Shown in pieces: positions 7,545 to 15,509 of a stretch of DNA of 64,000 nucleotides. A model generated the notes under the pieces. The model saw only the letters and a list, made by a program, of their open reading frames with translations. It did not search any database and was not told the DNA's origin. A program made the translations under genes and the position numbers. Origin of the DNA: Actinoplanes regularis (GTDB taxonomy: Bacteria > Actinomycetota > Actinomycetes > Mycobacteriales > Micromonosporaceae); assembly GCF_900188005.1 (NCBI RefSeq), contig NZ_FZNR01000022.1:62001-126000 (forward strand). Direction: 5' to 3'. Every line of letters starts with the position of its first letter. The stretch's first letter is position 1.

Positions 7545-7651
7545 GAGAGGTTCCTCCCTGGTAGTGAGCGCATCCCCTTTGGATGCTTGCTCGGTGCGGC
7601 TATTTGCTCGCACATCAAGCAGACCCCGAGAAAGGTGACGTCGGAACGGCC

Positions 7652-7693
7652 TTGCCGTGACGCTTGGGACGTTTATAGTTAGAGAAACGTCCC
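7652..7693 (+). promoter_or_regulatory. Promoter with 9-bp palindromic operator for the XRE-type regulator
   Basis: A TTGCCG -35 (7652-7657) and an ATAGTT -10 (7675-7680, 17-bp spacing) lie in front of the 7714 gene. GGGACGTTT (7666-7674) and AAACGTCCC (7685-7693) form a perfect 9-bp inverted repeat with a 10-bp centre that encloses the -10 and the likely start point. Such a placement would allow repression, most simply autoregulation by the XRE protein. Confidence 0.65.
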
Positions 7694-7713
7694 GGTGGTG
7701 GAGGGAGCTCGAA

Positions 7714-8442
7714 GTGGCCAACGAACGCCTACGAGATGCGCTCGATCGAGCCCACGTTTCGCCTGCCGAGTTGGCGCTCTACACGGAAAGCGATGTCAAG
7801 ACAGTCAGTCGCTGGCTCGGAGGCCGCGTTCCGCACCCACGTACCCGTTTCAAGATCGCCAAGCGGCTCAAAGAGGACGAGGACTTCCTTTGGCCTGGTG
7901 CGCGGAGGATGGAATCCGAGTCAACTGACGCGTCCGGAGTCGTGCAGCTTTACTCAAACCGGGGATTGGTCCCGCCGACTCTTTGGGACAGGTTGCTTGA
8001 TCAAGCGACGGCCGAGATTGGAATCTTGGTCTACGTGGGCATGTTCCTGACCGAGAAACCGGATCTCATCGGCAGCCTTCGGTCCAAAGCGGCAGCCGGC
8101 GCACGGGTCCGGGTGCTTCTCGGTGATCGCGACTGCGCGGCGGTAAAGCAGCGCAGCATCGATGAGGGGATCGGCCGCGACACGATTTCAGCCAAGATCG
8201 ACCAGGCGCAAGCATTCTTCCGACCGCTACGGGGCGCAACGAACATCGAAGTCAGGACTCACGAAACGGTGCTTTACAACTCCGTATACCGCTTCGATGG
8301 CGACATGATCGTTAACCCGCACGTGTACGGGAAAACTGCGCCGATGGCTCCCGCGATGCATCTACGAAAGAAATCGACACACGGACTCTTTGACACCTAC
8401 GCGGACAGCTTCGAGGCTGTCTGGGATTCGTCCAACAGCTAG
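7714..8442 (+). CDS. XRE-type regulator with PLD-like DUF5919 domain
   Basis: A 242-residue protein starting at GTG 7714 behind GGAGGGAG, six bases away. Residues 1-70 form an HTH (LRDALDRAHVSPAELALYTESDVKTVSRWLGG). The remainder (GILVYVGMFLTEKPDLI ... GARVRVLLGDRDCAAV ... THETVLYNSVYRFDGDMIVNPHVYG) resembles the PLD-like DUF5919 sensor domain of AICE regulators. The two genes downstream (NUDIX and HD) make a typical regulatory/immunity edge. It may be the element's activator or repressor; which one cannot be told from sequence. Confidence 0.82.
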   Translation: MANERLRDALDRAHVSPAELALYTESDVKTVSRWLGGRVPHPRTRFKIAKRLKEDEDFLWPGARRMESESTDASGVVQLYSNRGLVPPTLWDRLLDQATAEIGILVYVGMFLTEKPDLIGSLRSKAAAGARVRVLLGDRDCAAVKQRSIDEGIGRDTISAKIDQAQAFFRPLRGATNIEVRTHETVLYNSVYRFDGDMIVNPHVYGKTAPMAPAMHLRKKSTHGLFDTYADSFEAVWDSSNS

Positions 8443-8454
8443 CGGGAGCGCGTC

Positions 8455-8922
8455 GTGCCGAAAACTGACTACCTGAACGACCCTGCGGCGCCAAGGGCTA
8501 ACTCCCTGGTCGTTGCAGTTGCCGTTGTACTCCGTGACAGCGAAGGCCGTATATTGCTCATCCAGCGGGCTGATAACGGACTTTGGGCTCTGCCTGGTGG
8601 CGCGCAAGATCTCGGGGAAAGCCTCCATGATGCAGCTAAGCGAGAGGTTAAAGAAGAAACCGGGCTTTGTGTAGAGATCGAAAGCATTGTGGGAATCTAC
8701 TCTGATCCGAACCATGTAATCGCCTACGACGATGGCGAGGTTCGGCAGGAGTTTTCGATATGTCTACGTGGATCGGTAATCGGTGGCGAATTGAAGCCAA
8801 GTGTTGAGTCAACGCAGGTCTGTTGGTTTACCTCCGGCGAGCTAGACGACATTGAGATTCATCCGTCGATGCGCATCCGAATCAAGCATGGTCTTGAGTC
8901 GAGGCAGCCCTACATCGGCTAG
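8455..8922 (+). CDS. NUDIX hydrolase (possible Pif-like immunity factor)
   Basis: A 155-residue NUDIX protein starting at GTG 8455. The NUDIX box is complete: G49, E55, R63-E64, E67-E68, G70 (in GGAQDLGESLHDAAKREVKEETGL order), so it should bind Mg2+ and cleave a nucleoside-diphosphate linkage. It is 12 nt downstream of the XRE gene and probably co-transcribed. In pSAM2 a NUDIX protein, Pif, gives immunity against incoming copies of the same element; this gene sits in a comparable place, so a similar role is a reasonable inference. GC content is visibly lower than in the flanking chromosome. Confidence 0.85.
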   Translation: MPKTDYLNDPAAPRANSLVVAVAVVLRDSEGRILLIQRADNGLWALPGGAQDLGESLHDAAKREVKEETGLCVEIESIVGIYSDPNHVIAYDDGEVRQEFSICLRGSVIGGELKPSVESTQVCWFTSGELDDIEIHPSMRIRIKHGLESRQPYIG

Positions 8923-9470
8923 ACGCCCGTTGCTCTGGCGAGCCGCTGGGCGGTACGTGCGATCGCAGCCGTAAGGTCTGGCTCTGCGCTCGTTATGAAG
9001 GTGGTCACCAGATCTTCCGGACCGTAACGCTGCTTTATCTCGGCTACACGGCTGTTGAAGTCGGTGGGCGTCCCGTCGGGAGTCGTCGTCAAGTCGCACA
9101 TCCATAAGCAATCTCGGACTGGTCCCTCTTCATCAACAAAGGCAGCGAGTTGGTCCTCAAGACCTCGAAGTCGTGCCTCTCGAATCGCACATGAATGATG
9201 GGCTACAAGATTAACGAGACGAGATGGCGCTTCAATCGATCGCAGAAAATAGGCCCCATCTAATGGATGAAAGCCTGTCTTTTTCAACTCAGGCGCATAG
9301 CCAACGTCATGGAGAACAGCCGCTGCCTCAAGCAATGGGGCATCCACACCCGCAACCAAAGACAGTTCCCTTGCCTTTAGAGCCACGCCTTGTACGTGAG
9401 CCCACCGACGGGGAAGCACCGACGCAAGCGTCCTTTCGGACGTCTCGTAGGCCCAGCTGATCAGAGACAT
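8919..9470 (-). CDS. HD-domain phosphohydrolase
   Basis: A 183-residue protein with an HD pair (AVLHDVGY, H54-D55), an upstream His (RWAHVQGVA, H25) and downstream HH (VAHHSCA, about 91-92), the metal ligands of the HD superfamily. The expected activity is hydrolysis of a nucleotide or phosphomonoester. It converges on the NUDIX gene with a 2-nt overlap of the stop codons. The start is ATG 9468-9470. There is no ribosome site, but a -10 lies exactly six bases upstream, so it is probably leaderless. The much longer upstream open frame is a GC-rich artefact. Confidence 0.8.
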   Translation of the reverse strand: MSLISWAYETSERTLASVLPRRWAHVQGVALKARELSLVAGVDAPLLEAAAVLHDVGYAPELKKTGFHPLDGAYFLRSIEAPSRLVNLVAHHSCAIREARLRGLEDQLAAFVDEEGPVRDCLWMCDLTTTPDGTPTDFNSRVAEIKQRYGPEDLVTTFITSAEPDLTAAIARTAQRLARATGV

Positions 9471-9505
9471 GTCTAGACCATAGCGGGAGTGCTGACAGCG
9501 GATAA
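9471..9505 (-). promoter_or_regulatory. Leaderless promoter of the HD-domain gene
   Basis: On the minus strand a TTATCC -35 (9500-9505) is followed after 17 bp by a TATGGT -10 (9477-9482) and then six bases to the ATG at 9470. The start point would fall at or next to the A of the ATG, the classical layout of leaderless actinobacterial genes. Confidence 0.6.
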
Positions 9506-10032
9506 CTGGCCGGTCGGATGCCGGATCTTGTTCAAACTTTCTGTACGTCTTTAAAGCGGCCCGAAGCGGGGCCGCCAACGCCGCCGCCTGGGCGCGCGTC
9601 CGTCGCTTAGCTGGCGCACGCGACGGCCACGCAGGCAGCCCGTCGGCTGGCGTGCAGGAGCGGATCGGGCCGCGGCGACGACAGGGCCATAGGCAGTTGA
9701 GGCTTGGGGAGGTTGGCCGGCTGCCGACCGGGGGCGGCGTGGGCGGCGGCCAGCGGACCGCGCCGGGCCGCCGGGCGAGTCGCTGCCGTCGAGCGTCGGG
9801 GTTGGCGGCGCGCAGTGTGCCGGGCCGCTCCTCCGAGCTCAAGGGCGCTTCGCGTCGCAAGCGACGGCCACAACCCGGCCGCCCTTGGACCTCGGAGCCT
9901 CTGCGACCCTCGGGCAGGTGTCGTGGGCAGGCCGATGGCCTGCCCTTCAGGATGCGCGCCGCCAACCCCGTCACCGACTCGGTGTCGTCGCGAGCCCGGC
10001 GTGTCAAGGCTGGGTTGACTCATGACAGCGAA
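9506..10032. other. Intergenic GC-rich stretch without a supported gene
   Basis: No frame shows a ribosome site plus family-like protein. The open frames are GC-rich, arginine/proline-biased by-products. A 7-bp hairpin GCGGCCC/GGGCCGC (9556-9575) faces a TTTAAA tail on the minus strand and might be a weak terminator. It lies between the HD gene and the HEPN-like gene inside the element. Confidence 0.5.
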
Positions 10033-10044
10033 TAGAGTCCATCT
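10033..10044 (+). promoter_or_regulatory. Leaderless -10 for the HEPN-like gene
   Basis: TAGAGT (10033-10038) lies six bases before ATG 10045, the same spacing as at the HD gene. No convincing -35 is seen at the standard distance, and there is no ribosome site. Confidence 0.45.
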
Positions 10045-10677
10045 ATGTCCTGGCCTGAGTTCATCGCATCCCTGGTTCAATCACTTGCCTGGCCGGTCAT
10101 TGTCGTGGTCCTATCCTTGGTGTTTCGTAAGACGATCATGCGGATCGTGACGGATGCGGTAAACGGGCGACATCTCAAGAAAGCGAAACTTGGCCCTATC
10201 GATCTTGAGTGGGCGACCCTTGATGAGGCTCGGGCCAACGCTCTCGCTAGCGATCCCGAAACTGCTGAAGAAATCCCAGGTGCCATATCCGAGAACGAGC
10301 AATCTTCGGATCTACTGAGTCTCGCTGAAGTCCATCCGTCAGCTGCAATTATGCTGGCAAGTCAGCAGCTCGAAGGAGCACTCTTGCAGAGCGTCCGATC
10401 TCAGCGTCATGATCTGCCGCGTTACGCGGGGATCATGACACTGGCGACGGCTGCTTTACGTGGTGGAATCATCTCGGGTGAGGTAGCGGATCTAGTGAAA
10501 AGTCTTTCTAAGGTTCGCAATCAGGTGGCACATGCGCAGGGACTTGACACTCAAGAGATCACTCCAGCTCGGGCGGCGGACTACGTCGCAACAACGCGGT
10601 TTGTTATCGAAACCCTGCAACGGCACATGCCGAAGGATGCTGGGGATGATCCACACTCAGGTCAAGCAGGCGAGTGA
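10045..10677 (+). CDS. Membrane-anchored HEPN-like protein at the AICE right end
   Basis: A 210-residue protein. One N-terminal membrane helix (about 12-28) is followed by a basic stretch and a long helical cytosolic domain. Near the C-terminus KVRNQVAHAQG carries an R158-x4-H163 signature like that of HEPN/DUF4145-type domains, whose members are often RNases in toxin or abortive-defence systems. It is the last gene before the attachment site, a usual spot for cargo. GC content is lower than in the flanks, which fits recent transfer. Catalysis is inferred from the motif only; the fold could also be non-catalytic. Confidence 0.6.
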   Translation: MSWPEFIASLVQSLAWPVIVVVLSLVFRKTIMRIVTDAVNGRHLKKAKLGPIDLEWATLDEARANALASDPETAEEIPGAISENEQSSDLLSLAEVHPSAAIMLASQQLEGALLQSVRSQRHDLPRYAGIMTLATAALRGGIISGEVADLVKSLSKVRNQVAHAQGLDTQEITPARAADYVATTRFVIETLQRHMPKDAGDDPHSGQAGE

Positions 10678-10788
10678 CTAACTGGGTGACAATCGTCGGT
10701 GATCACGGTGGACGCCCATGGACAACTGAGGACTGATGTTGGCAGGTCAGCGGAATGATGACCAAGCTCATTCAAGATCATGAGTTGC

Positions 10789-10830
10789 CTGGGGGTCAAG
10801 GGGTCGCAGGTTCAAATCCTGTCAGCCCGA
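10789..10830 (+). tRNA. 3' half of tRNA-Pro(GGG): right attachment site of the AICE
   Basis: The stretch reads as the anticodon loop CTGGGGG, the 3' anticodon strand TCAAG, a T-arm with TTCAAAT, the acceptor strand CAGCCCG and discriminator A. The 5' half is absent: the bases before 10789 do not pair. This is what integration into the 3' end of a tRNA-Pro gene leaves at the distal end. pSAM2 uses a tRNA-Pro site too. The intact tRNA should be on the + strand left of the window. Confidence 0.85.
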
Positions 10831-10835
10831 CAGCG

Positions 10836-10878
10836 AAGGGGTTTCCACAGGTCACAGACTTGCGGAAGCCCCTTTTTC
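10836..10878 (+). terminator. Rho-independent terminator of the disrupted tRNA-Pro gene
   Basis: GGGGTTTCC (10838-10846) pairs with GGAAGCCCC (10864-10872), followed by TTTTT (10873-10877). It directly follows the tRNA fragment, so it is the original chromosomal terminator displaced to the right end by integration. Confidence 0.85.
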
Positions 10879-10882
10879 GTGT

Positions 10883-11848
10883 CTGACGACGTCACCGGGA
10901 TCGAGCACGCCGCTTGTAGACCTGGAAGACGGTGACTGGGCCGGCTTCCTGCGCGACTGGGACCGCAGCCTGCGGGCCGCTAACCATCCAGAAACGACCC
11001 GCTACAACTACCTCCTGGCCGCCGCCCAATTGGGCAAATATCTGGCGCAGGAATCCCCGGACTACGACGCCCGTGATGCCGCGAAGGACCCGACCCTGGT
11101 GTCGAAGGCACACGTCGAGTCCTTTCAGGCCTGGATGATCGAGACCCGTTCCGCGTCCACCGCCTTGAACAAACACAAAAGTCTGCAGCAGTTCTTCAAG
11201 TACCTCCTCGAGGAAGAGGAGATCGACAAGTCGCCGATGGACCGGGTGAAGCAGCCGCAGACCCCGCAGAAACTCGTACCGATCATGGGCGATGACGACA
11301 CGAAGAAACTGCTCGACAACGCCAAAGGCAAGACGTTCATGGCCCTTCGTGACGAGGCGCTGATCCGGCTGTACTACAACACCGGGGCCCGCCTGTCGGA
11401 GATCGGGAACCTGTTGCTGACCGATCTGGACATGAACGGCGAGTCGGTGCACCTGCACGGCAAAGGCGCCAAGGACCGCCGGGTGCGATTCGGGCCGAAG
11501 ACATCCCGGGCGCTGGCGCGCTATCTACGGGCCCGCGCAAAACGCAAAGGTGCCGACGGTGTTCCTCAATTGTGGCTGGCCGAACGAGGCGTGAAGCCGC
11601 TGGCGCCGAACGGGATCAAAATCATGCTGAAGCGGCGTGGGGCCGCGGCTGGCGTGACGAACGCGCACGCGCACCGGTGGCGGCACAACTTCGCCCACGA
11701 GTGGCACAAGGCCGGCGGTAACACCGGCGACCTGATGCTGCTGCTGGGCTGGGCGTCGGAGGACATGCCGCGCCGGTACGGGGCAAGCGCGGCTGCGGAA
11801 CGGGCTCAGGAGCTCCAGGTCCAGATGGGCATCGGCCAGCGCGTCTGA
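10883..11848 (+). pseudogene. Tyrosine recombinase without a normal start
   Basis: From CTG 10883 the frame gives about 321 residues. The SAM-like N-terminal domain (GFLRDWDRSLRAANHPETTRYNYLL) and the catalytic set are present: R in NTGARLSEIG, HRWRHNF (H-x-x-R) and the Tyr in MPRRYG. The N-terminus has no ATG, GTG or TTG; the position expected for Met is CTG, there is no ribosome site, and the tRNA terminator ends five bases before. The first ATG (11030) would remove part of the core-binding domain. It is either a CTG-initiated gene or one silenced by start loss. It is about 60-70 % like the next recombinase. Confidence 0.75.
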
Positions 11849-12036
11849 CCGCGAGTACGGCTGACCTGACGGAAAAGGGGGGCGTTCCGAGACAACCGTA
11901 GACAACTTCACCTGCGACGGGTCCCGTCCGAGGATGAAGGAGCGGACCGCGGAGGCGGTGCGTGCCCTTTCATCGAGTCAAGGTGTCCGTCCTTGCTTCG
12001 GGCGAGGGGCTTACCGCTGCCGGGGGTGAGGCTGTG

Positions 12037-12984
12037 ATGGACCTTCAGAGGGTTTGCCACGGCCTCACCCCTGCCTGGTTTGACTATCTGCGCGACTGGG
12101 ACCGCACGCTGCGCGGCGGGAACTATCCGGAGACGACCCGGTACAACTACCTGCTCGCCGTAGCCCAACTCGGCCGGTACCTGATCGAGAACGCCGACGA
12201 GTTGGAGGCTGGGGATGCGGCGCAGGATCCGACCGAGGTCGAGCGTGGGCACGTCGAGGAGTTCCAGGCGTGGATGGTGACGACGCGGTCGGCGTCGACG
12301 GCGTTGAACAAGCACAAGGGCTTGCAGCAGTTCTTCAAGTGGCTGGTTGAGGAGGAGGACCTCGAGCGGTCACCGCTGGACCGGGTGAAGCAGCCGAAGA
12401 CCGCGCAGACGCTGATCCCGATCCTCGGCGACGCCGAGACCGCCAAGATCCTGGCGACGTGCAAGGACAAAGGCTTCCTGTCGCTGCGCGACGAGGCGAT
12501 CATCCGGGTCTTCTACAACACCGGCGTCCGGCTGTCGGAAGTCGCCGGGCTGTAACTCGACGACGTCGACATGAACAGCGACACGTTGCTGTTTCACGGC
12601 AAGGGCATGAAGGACCGCCGGGTGCGGTTCGGCGGCAAGGCCGGGCGGGCGTTGAGCCGGTATCTGCGTTCGCGTGCCCGTCGGCGCGCGGCCGGTTCGC
12701 CGGCGTTGTGGTTGCCGGAGCGGGGCGAGACGCCGCGGTCTTCGAACGGCATCAAGATCATGCTCCGGCGTCGCGGGGAGCAAGCCTCGGTGGCGAACGT
12801 TCATGCGCACCGATGGCGGCACAACTTCGCGCACGAGTGGAAGCTGGCCGGCGGTGACACCGGCGATCTGATGCTGGTTCTGGGCTGGGCCTCGGACGAT
12901 ATGCCGCGCCGCTATGGGGCGAGCGCGGCGGCGGAGCGGGCGCAGCTGGTGCATGTGCGGCTGCGTATCGGCGACCGGATCTGA
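12037..12984 (+). pseudogene. Second tyrosine recombinase, split by an in-frame TAA
   Basis: Start ATG 12037 follows GGTGAGG. The reading frame is interrupted by TAA at 12553-12555, after YNTGVRLSEVAGL, and continues in the same frame to 12984. The upstream part holds the core-binding domain and the first catalytic Arg; the downstream part holds HRWRHNF and MPRRYG. The aligned codon in the neighbouring recombinase is a Leu, so a single substitution explains the stop. The two genes are tandem paralogues, presumably left by elements that used the same tRNA target. Confidence 0.85.
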
Positions 12985-13002
12985 CCTTGGGGGAGGACGG
13001 GC

Positions 13003-13246
13003 ATGGCGTTGACCGAGCGGCAGCGGATCCGGCGGGCGCGGATCGCGGCGCATCGCCCTCGCCTACGCCGGGCATGCCGAAACACCGAACGACGCTGGCA
13101 CCACCGCCCGATACGTGAAGGCGACCTTGCAGGAGGTCGCCACCGCACTGGCCGGGCTGACCGGCGAGCCGCACCCGCTGGCACTGCCCGACACCCTTGC
13201 GGTGCTCAACATTGCCAGCGATGCGCTGGTCGGTGAGTACGACTAG
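13003..13246 (+). pseudogene. Frameshifted small conserved gene, copy 1
   Basis: A strong GGGGGAGGA site precedes ATG 13003 (MALTERQRIRRARIAA). The frame then shifts near 13050, and the better-coding frame continues as ALAYAGHAETPNDAG ... YVKATLQEVATALAGL ... LNIASDALVGEYD up to TAG 13244. An original protein of about 80 residues is inferred. A second decayed copy of the same segment lies at 15510-15661. Function unknown; its position after the recombinases suggests it travelled with one of the older elements. Confidence 0.6.
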
Positions 13247-13359
13247 TGGCTGATTGGGTCAGCCTGAGCGAGGTAGTCTTCGCGGGCCTTGAGCAGTAGC
13301 GGCGGGAGAGGGTCATCGCCAGGCGGGTCCGGCTGCATGCTGCCCTCGCGCCGCGAGAC

Positions 13360-13391
13360 GGTGTTCCTGGCGGCGGGGCGTCAGGAACACC
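13360..13391 (-). terminator. Stem-loop downstream of the NmrA-family gene
   Basis: GGTGTTCCTG (13360-13369) and CAGGAACACC (13382-13391) form a perfect 10-bp stem with a 12-nt loop, 34 nt after the stop of the minus-strand NmrA gene. It is the likely end of that transcript. There is no T-run. Confidence 0.6.
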
Positions 13392-13424
13392 GCTGCCCTG
13401 GTGAAGCCGGAGGACTGCCGGAGT

Positions 13425-14351
13425 TCAGACAGCGAGAGTGCTCAGGTCGTGCTGCGCTGCCCACTGCTCGAGGGTTGTCGTGGTCAGGCCGTAGCGGGCG
13501 GCGTGGTGGGGCCGCGCGGGGTAGCCGACGCGGTTGGTCCAGGTGTCACCCCACGCCGTGGGTGCGCCCATGCGCTGCTCCTGTTCCTGCCGGGAGAGGA
13601 AGACGGCCTCGACTTTGCGGCCGGCGGCCTTGGTGAGGGTGTCGGCGATTTCGGTGTGCGTCAGCGCGTCGCCGGCCAGGTCGATCTCGGCTTCGTGGAA
13701 CTTGCCGGGCTCGGCCACGGCGGCGGCAACAGCCTTTCCGAAGTCGTCCGCGCAGATGAGCTGCAGTAAGGACTGCGGGCTCGCGGAGGTGACCAGCTTG
13801 CCCTCAGGCAGCTCGGGGAACTGGGTGGCCTGCTTGGGCGGGAGGAAGTTGTCCATGAAGAAGGCGGGCTTGAGGATGGTCCAGTGGTCGAGGCCGGCCT
13901 GCCGGATCGCGTCCTCGGCGGCCTCTTTCTCGTCCCAGTACGCCTTCATCACCGGGTCGGTCACCTCGATGTCCGGGTGCTGGCTGCGCCATCCGGTCGC
14001 GGACACGGACGTGTGGATGATCTGAGTGACGCCGGCCCGCTTGGCGGCGGTGGCGATGTTGCGGGCTTTGCGCTGCTCCGCGCCGGGATCGGCCGGGTCG
14101 ACGCCCGGCAGTTGCACGGAGAAGACCGCATCGTGTCCGGCGCTGGCAGCCTCCAGGGATGCGGCGTCGTCCAAGTCGCCGGTCGCGAGGGCGACGCCCT
14201 GGTCGGCGAGCGCCTGGGCGGCGGCCGAGGAGGGATTACGCACGAACGCGGTCACGGAGTGACCGGCGCGCAGCAGTGCCTGGACGGCGGCGCCGCCCTG
14301 CATCCCGGTTGCCCCGGTGACCAGCACTTTCGCTTTGTTCTCGGAAGTCAC
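13425..14351 (-). CDS. NmrA-like NAD(P)-binding oxidoreductase
   Basis: A 308-residue protein starting at GTG 14351 (VTSENKAKV). The nucleotide-binding motif is VLVTGATGMQGGAAVQAL (GxxGxxG, about residues 9-26); TGDLDD and HTSVSATG follow, as in NmrA/HSCARG-type atypical short-chain dehydrogenases that sense or use NAD(P). An atypical active site without the YxxxK pair is usual for this family. It lies downstream of a TetR gene in the same orientation with an operator-like palindrome between them, so it is probably controlled by that regulator. The substrate cannot be told. Confidence 0.85.
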   Translation of the reverse strand: MTSENKAKVLVTGATGMQGGAAVQALLRAGHSVTAFVRNPSSAAAQALADQGVALATGDLDDAASLEAASAGHDAVFSVQLPGVDPADPGAEQRKARNIATAAKRAGVTQIIHTSVSATGWRSQHPDIEVTDPVMKAYWDEKEAAEDAIRQAGLDHWTILKPAFFMDNFLPPKQATQFPELPEGKLVTSASPQSLLQLICADDFGKAVAAAVAEPGKFHEAEIDLAGDALTHTEIADTLTKAAGRKVEAVFLSRQEQEQRMGAPTAWGDTWTNRVGYPARPHHAARYGLTTTTLEQWAAQHDLSTLAV

Positions 14352-14386
14352 AGCACACCCTGCCTTCGGTCGATCACATGGAAACG

Positions 14387-14412
14387 GTTGACGGTCACGA
14401 CGACCCGTCAAC
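14387..14412 (-). promoter_or_regulatory. Operator-like palindrome upstream of the NmrA gene
   Basis: GTTGACGG (14387-14394) and CCGTCAAC (14405-14412) form a perfect 8-bp inverted repeat with a 10-bp centre. Nearby, CTAG...CTAG and a repeated CGTATCG (about 14425-14448) add further symmetry. The site lies between the TetR gene and the NmrA start, as expected for a TetR-family operator. Confidence 0.55.
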
Positions 14413-14530
14413 TAGAGACACTAGCGTATCGAGTCGATGGCGTATCGGGTTTGTGAGCTGCCTGACCGGAGGTCGGCCGATAGCCGGCCGCGCAGACATG
14501 GCGTGAATCGAGCAGCGAGCCAGACTGGCT

Positions 14531-15181
14531 TCAGCTGGTGGGGGTGCCGCCGACCAGGGGCAGCAGCACCTGGTCCACCAGACGAGCAATCCCCTCGACA
14601 TCGAGAACGGCACCGAGCAGGTCCTCCTGCAGGACCAGCACCCCAACCACTGCGGCGATCTCCAGCCGGCCCGGCGCCAGCAGAAGCTCAACCCTCTCCG
14701 CAGTGATCTCGCCACGCTCCTGCGCGCGGCGCAGACAGGAGGCGATTCCCTCGCGCTGCCCGGCGATGAACCGCTCACGCAGGATGTCGGTGATCTGAGG
14801 GTGAGAGGCGGTGGCAGCGGCCAGCACAGCCGAGAAGCGACGCCACCCGGGCTGCAGGCAGCCGGAACTGTCGGCCAGCGTCGCGACAAGGTCCTCGCGC
14901 AGTGTCCCGGCGGCCGTCACCTCGGCCCGCACAGCAGGGAGCAGGAGGCTCTCCAAAGCGTCAGCGACCAGGTCCTCGCGCGAGGCCCAGCGACGGTAGA
15001 CGGTGGCCTTGGCCACCCCCGCGCGCGCGGCCACCGCACCCATGGTCAGATCCGCGTACCCGCTCTCCATGATCAGGTCCAGGACCGCCTCGATGATGCG
15101 GGTATTCCGCGTCTCGTCACGGGCAGGCCCGAATGCGCCACCGGGACGCTGACGTCCAGCGGGGCGGGTCGACCTGGTCAT
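14531..15181 (-). CDS. TetR-family transcriptional regulator
   Basis: A 216-residue protein starting at ATG 15181. The N-terminal HTH is canonical (RIIEAVLDLIMESGYADLTMGAVAARAGVAKATVYRRWASREDLVADAL, about residues 27-76), followed by a helical ligand domain with a TetR_C_11-like pattern (AVLAAATASHPQITDILRERFIAGQREGIASCL). It likely represses the NmrA-like gene downstream and perhaps itself. The inducer is unknown. Confidence 0.9.
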   Translation of the reverse strand: MTRSTRPAGRQRPGGAFGPARDETRNTRIIEAVLDLIMESGYADLTMGAVAARAGVAKATVYRRWASREDLVADALESLLLPAVRAEVTAAGTLREDLVATLADSSGCLQPGWRRFSAVLAAATASHPQITDILRERFIAGQREGIASCLRRAQERGEITAERVELLLAPGRLEIAAVVGVLVLQEDLLGAVLDVEGIARLVDQVLLPLVGGTPTS

Positions 15182-15509
15182 ACGCGCGACGGTACTGCAT
15201 CCACTTCCCCTGCCAACAAACCCTCCTGCCCCACGGGAAGTCGGCGGGTGGGATTAACGCCGCCTGCTCACATCACGGCATCGAGCGAGGGAACCCTCTA
15301 TGTGAGGGGCGCTGGCTCGACCGTCAACTCAACGCCAGATCAGAGTGGGTCCCAAACTCACGCCCAATGAAATCCGCATGCAGATACCGAGACCCGAACT
15401 CCCGACCAAACTGGTTCGCTACTCGCGCTGAGAACCAGTGCAGAGAAGCGGTGTTACAACGACCCACTGATCTCCGCGCACTGACAACGCCACACCACCC
15501 TCACCTGGT
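15182..15509. other. Intergenic region with no supported gene
   Basis: No convincing start/ribosome-site combination is seen on either strand. The sequence is less GC-biased than neighbouring genes and runs into the decayed gene copy at 15510, so it is probably derelict DNA. Confidence 0.5.

Noticed and set aside
8919..10007. A 362-codon version of the HD-domain protein
   Set aside because: The extra 179 N-terminal residues are Arg/Pro/Ala-rich and non-conserved. The promoter and ATG at 9470 give a normal-sized HD protein.
10789..10830. A complete tRNA gene at the attach site
   Set aside because: There is no 5' acceptor, D-arm or 5' anticodon strand before 10789, so only the 3' half is present.
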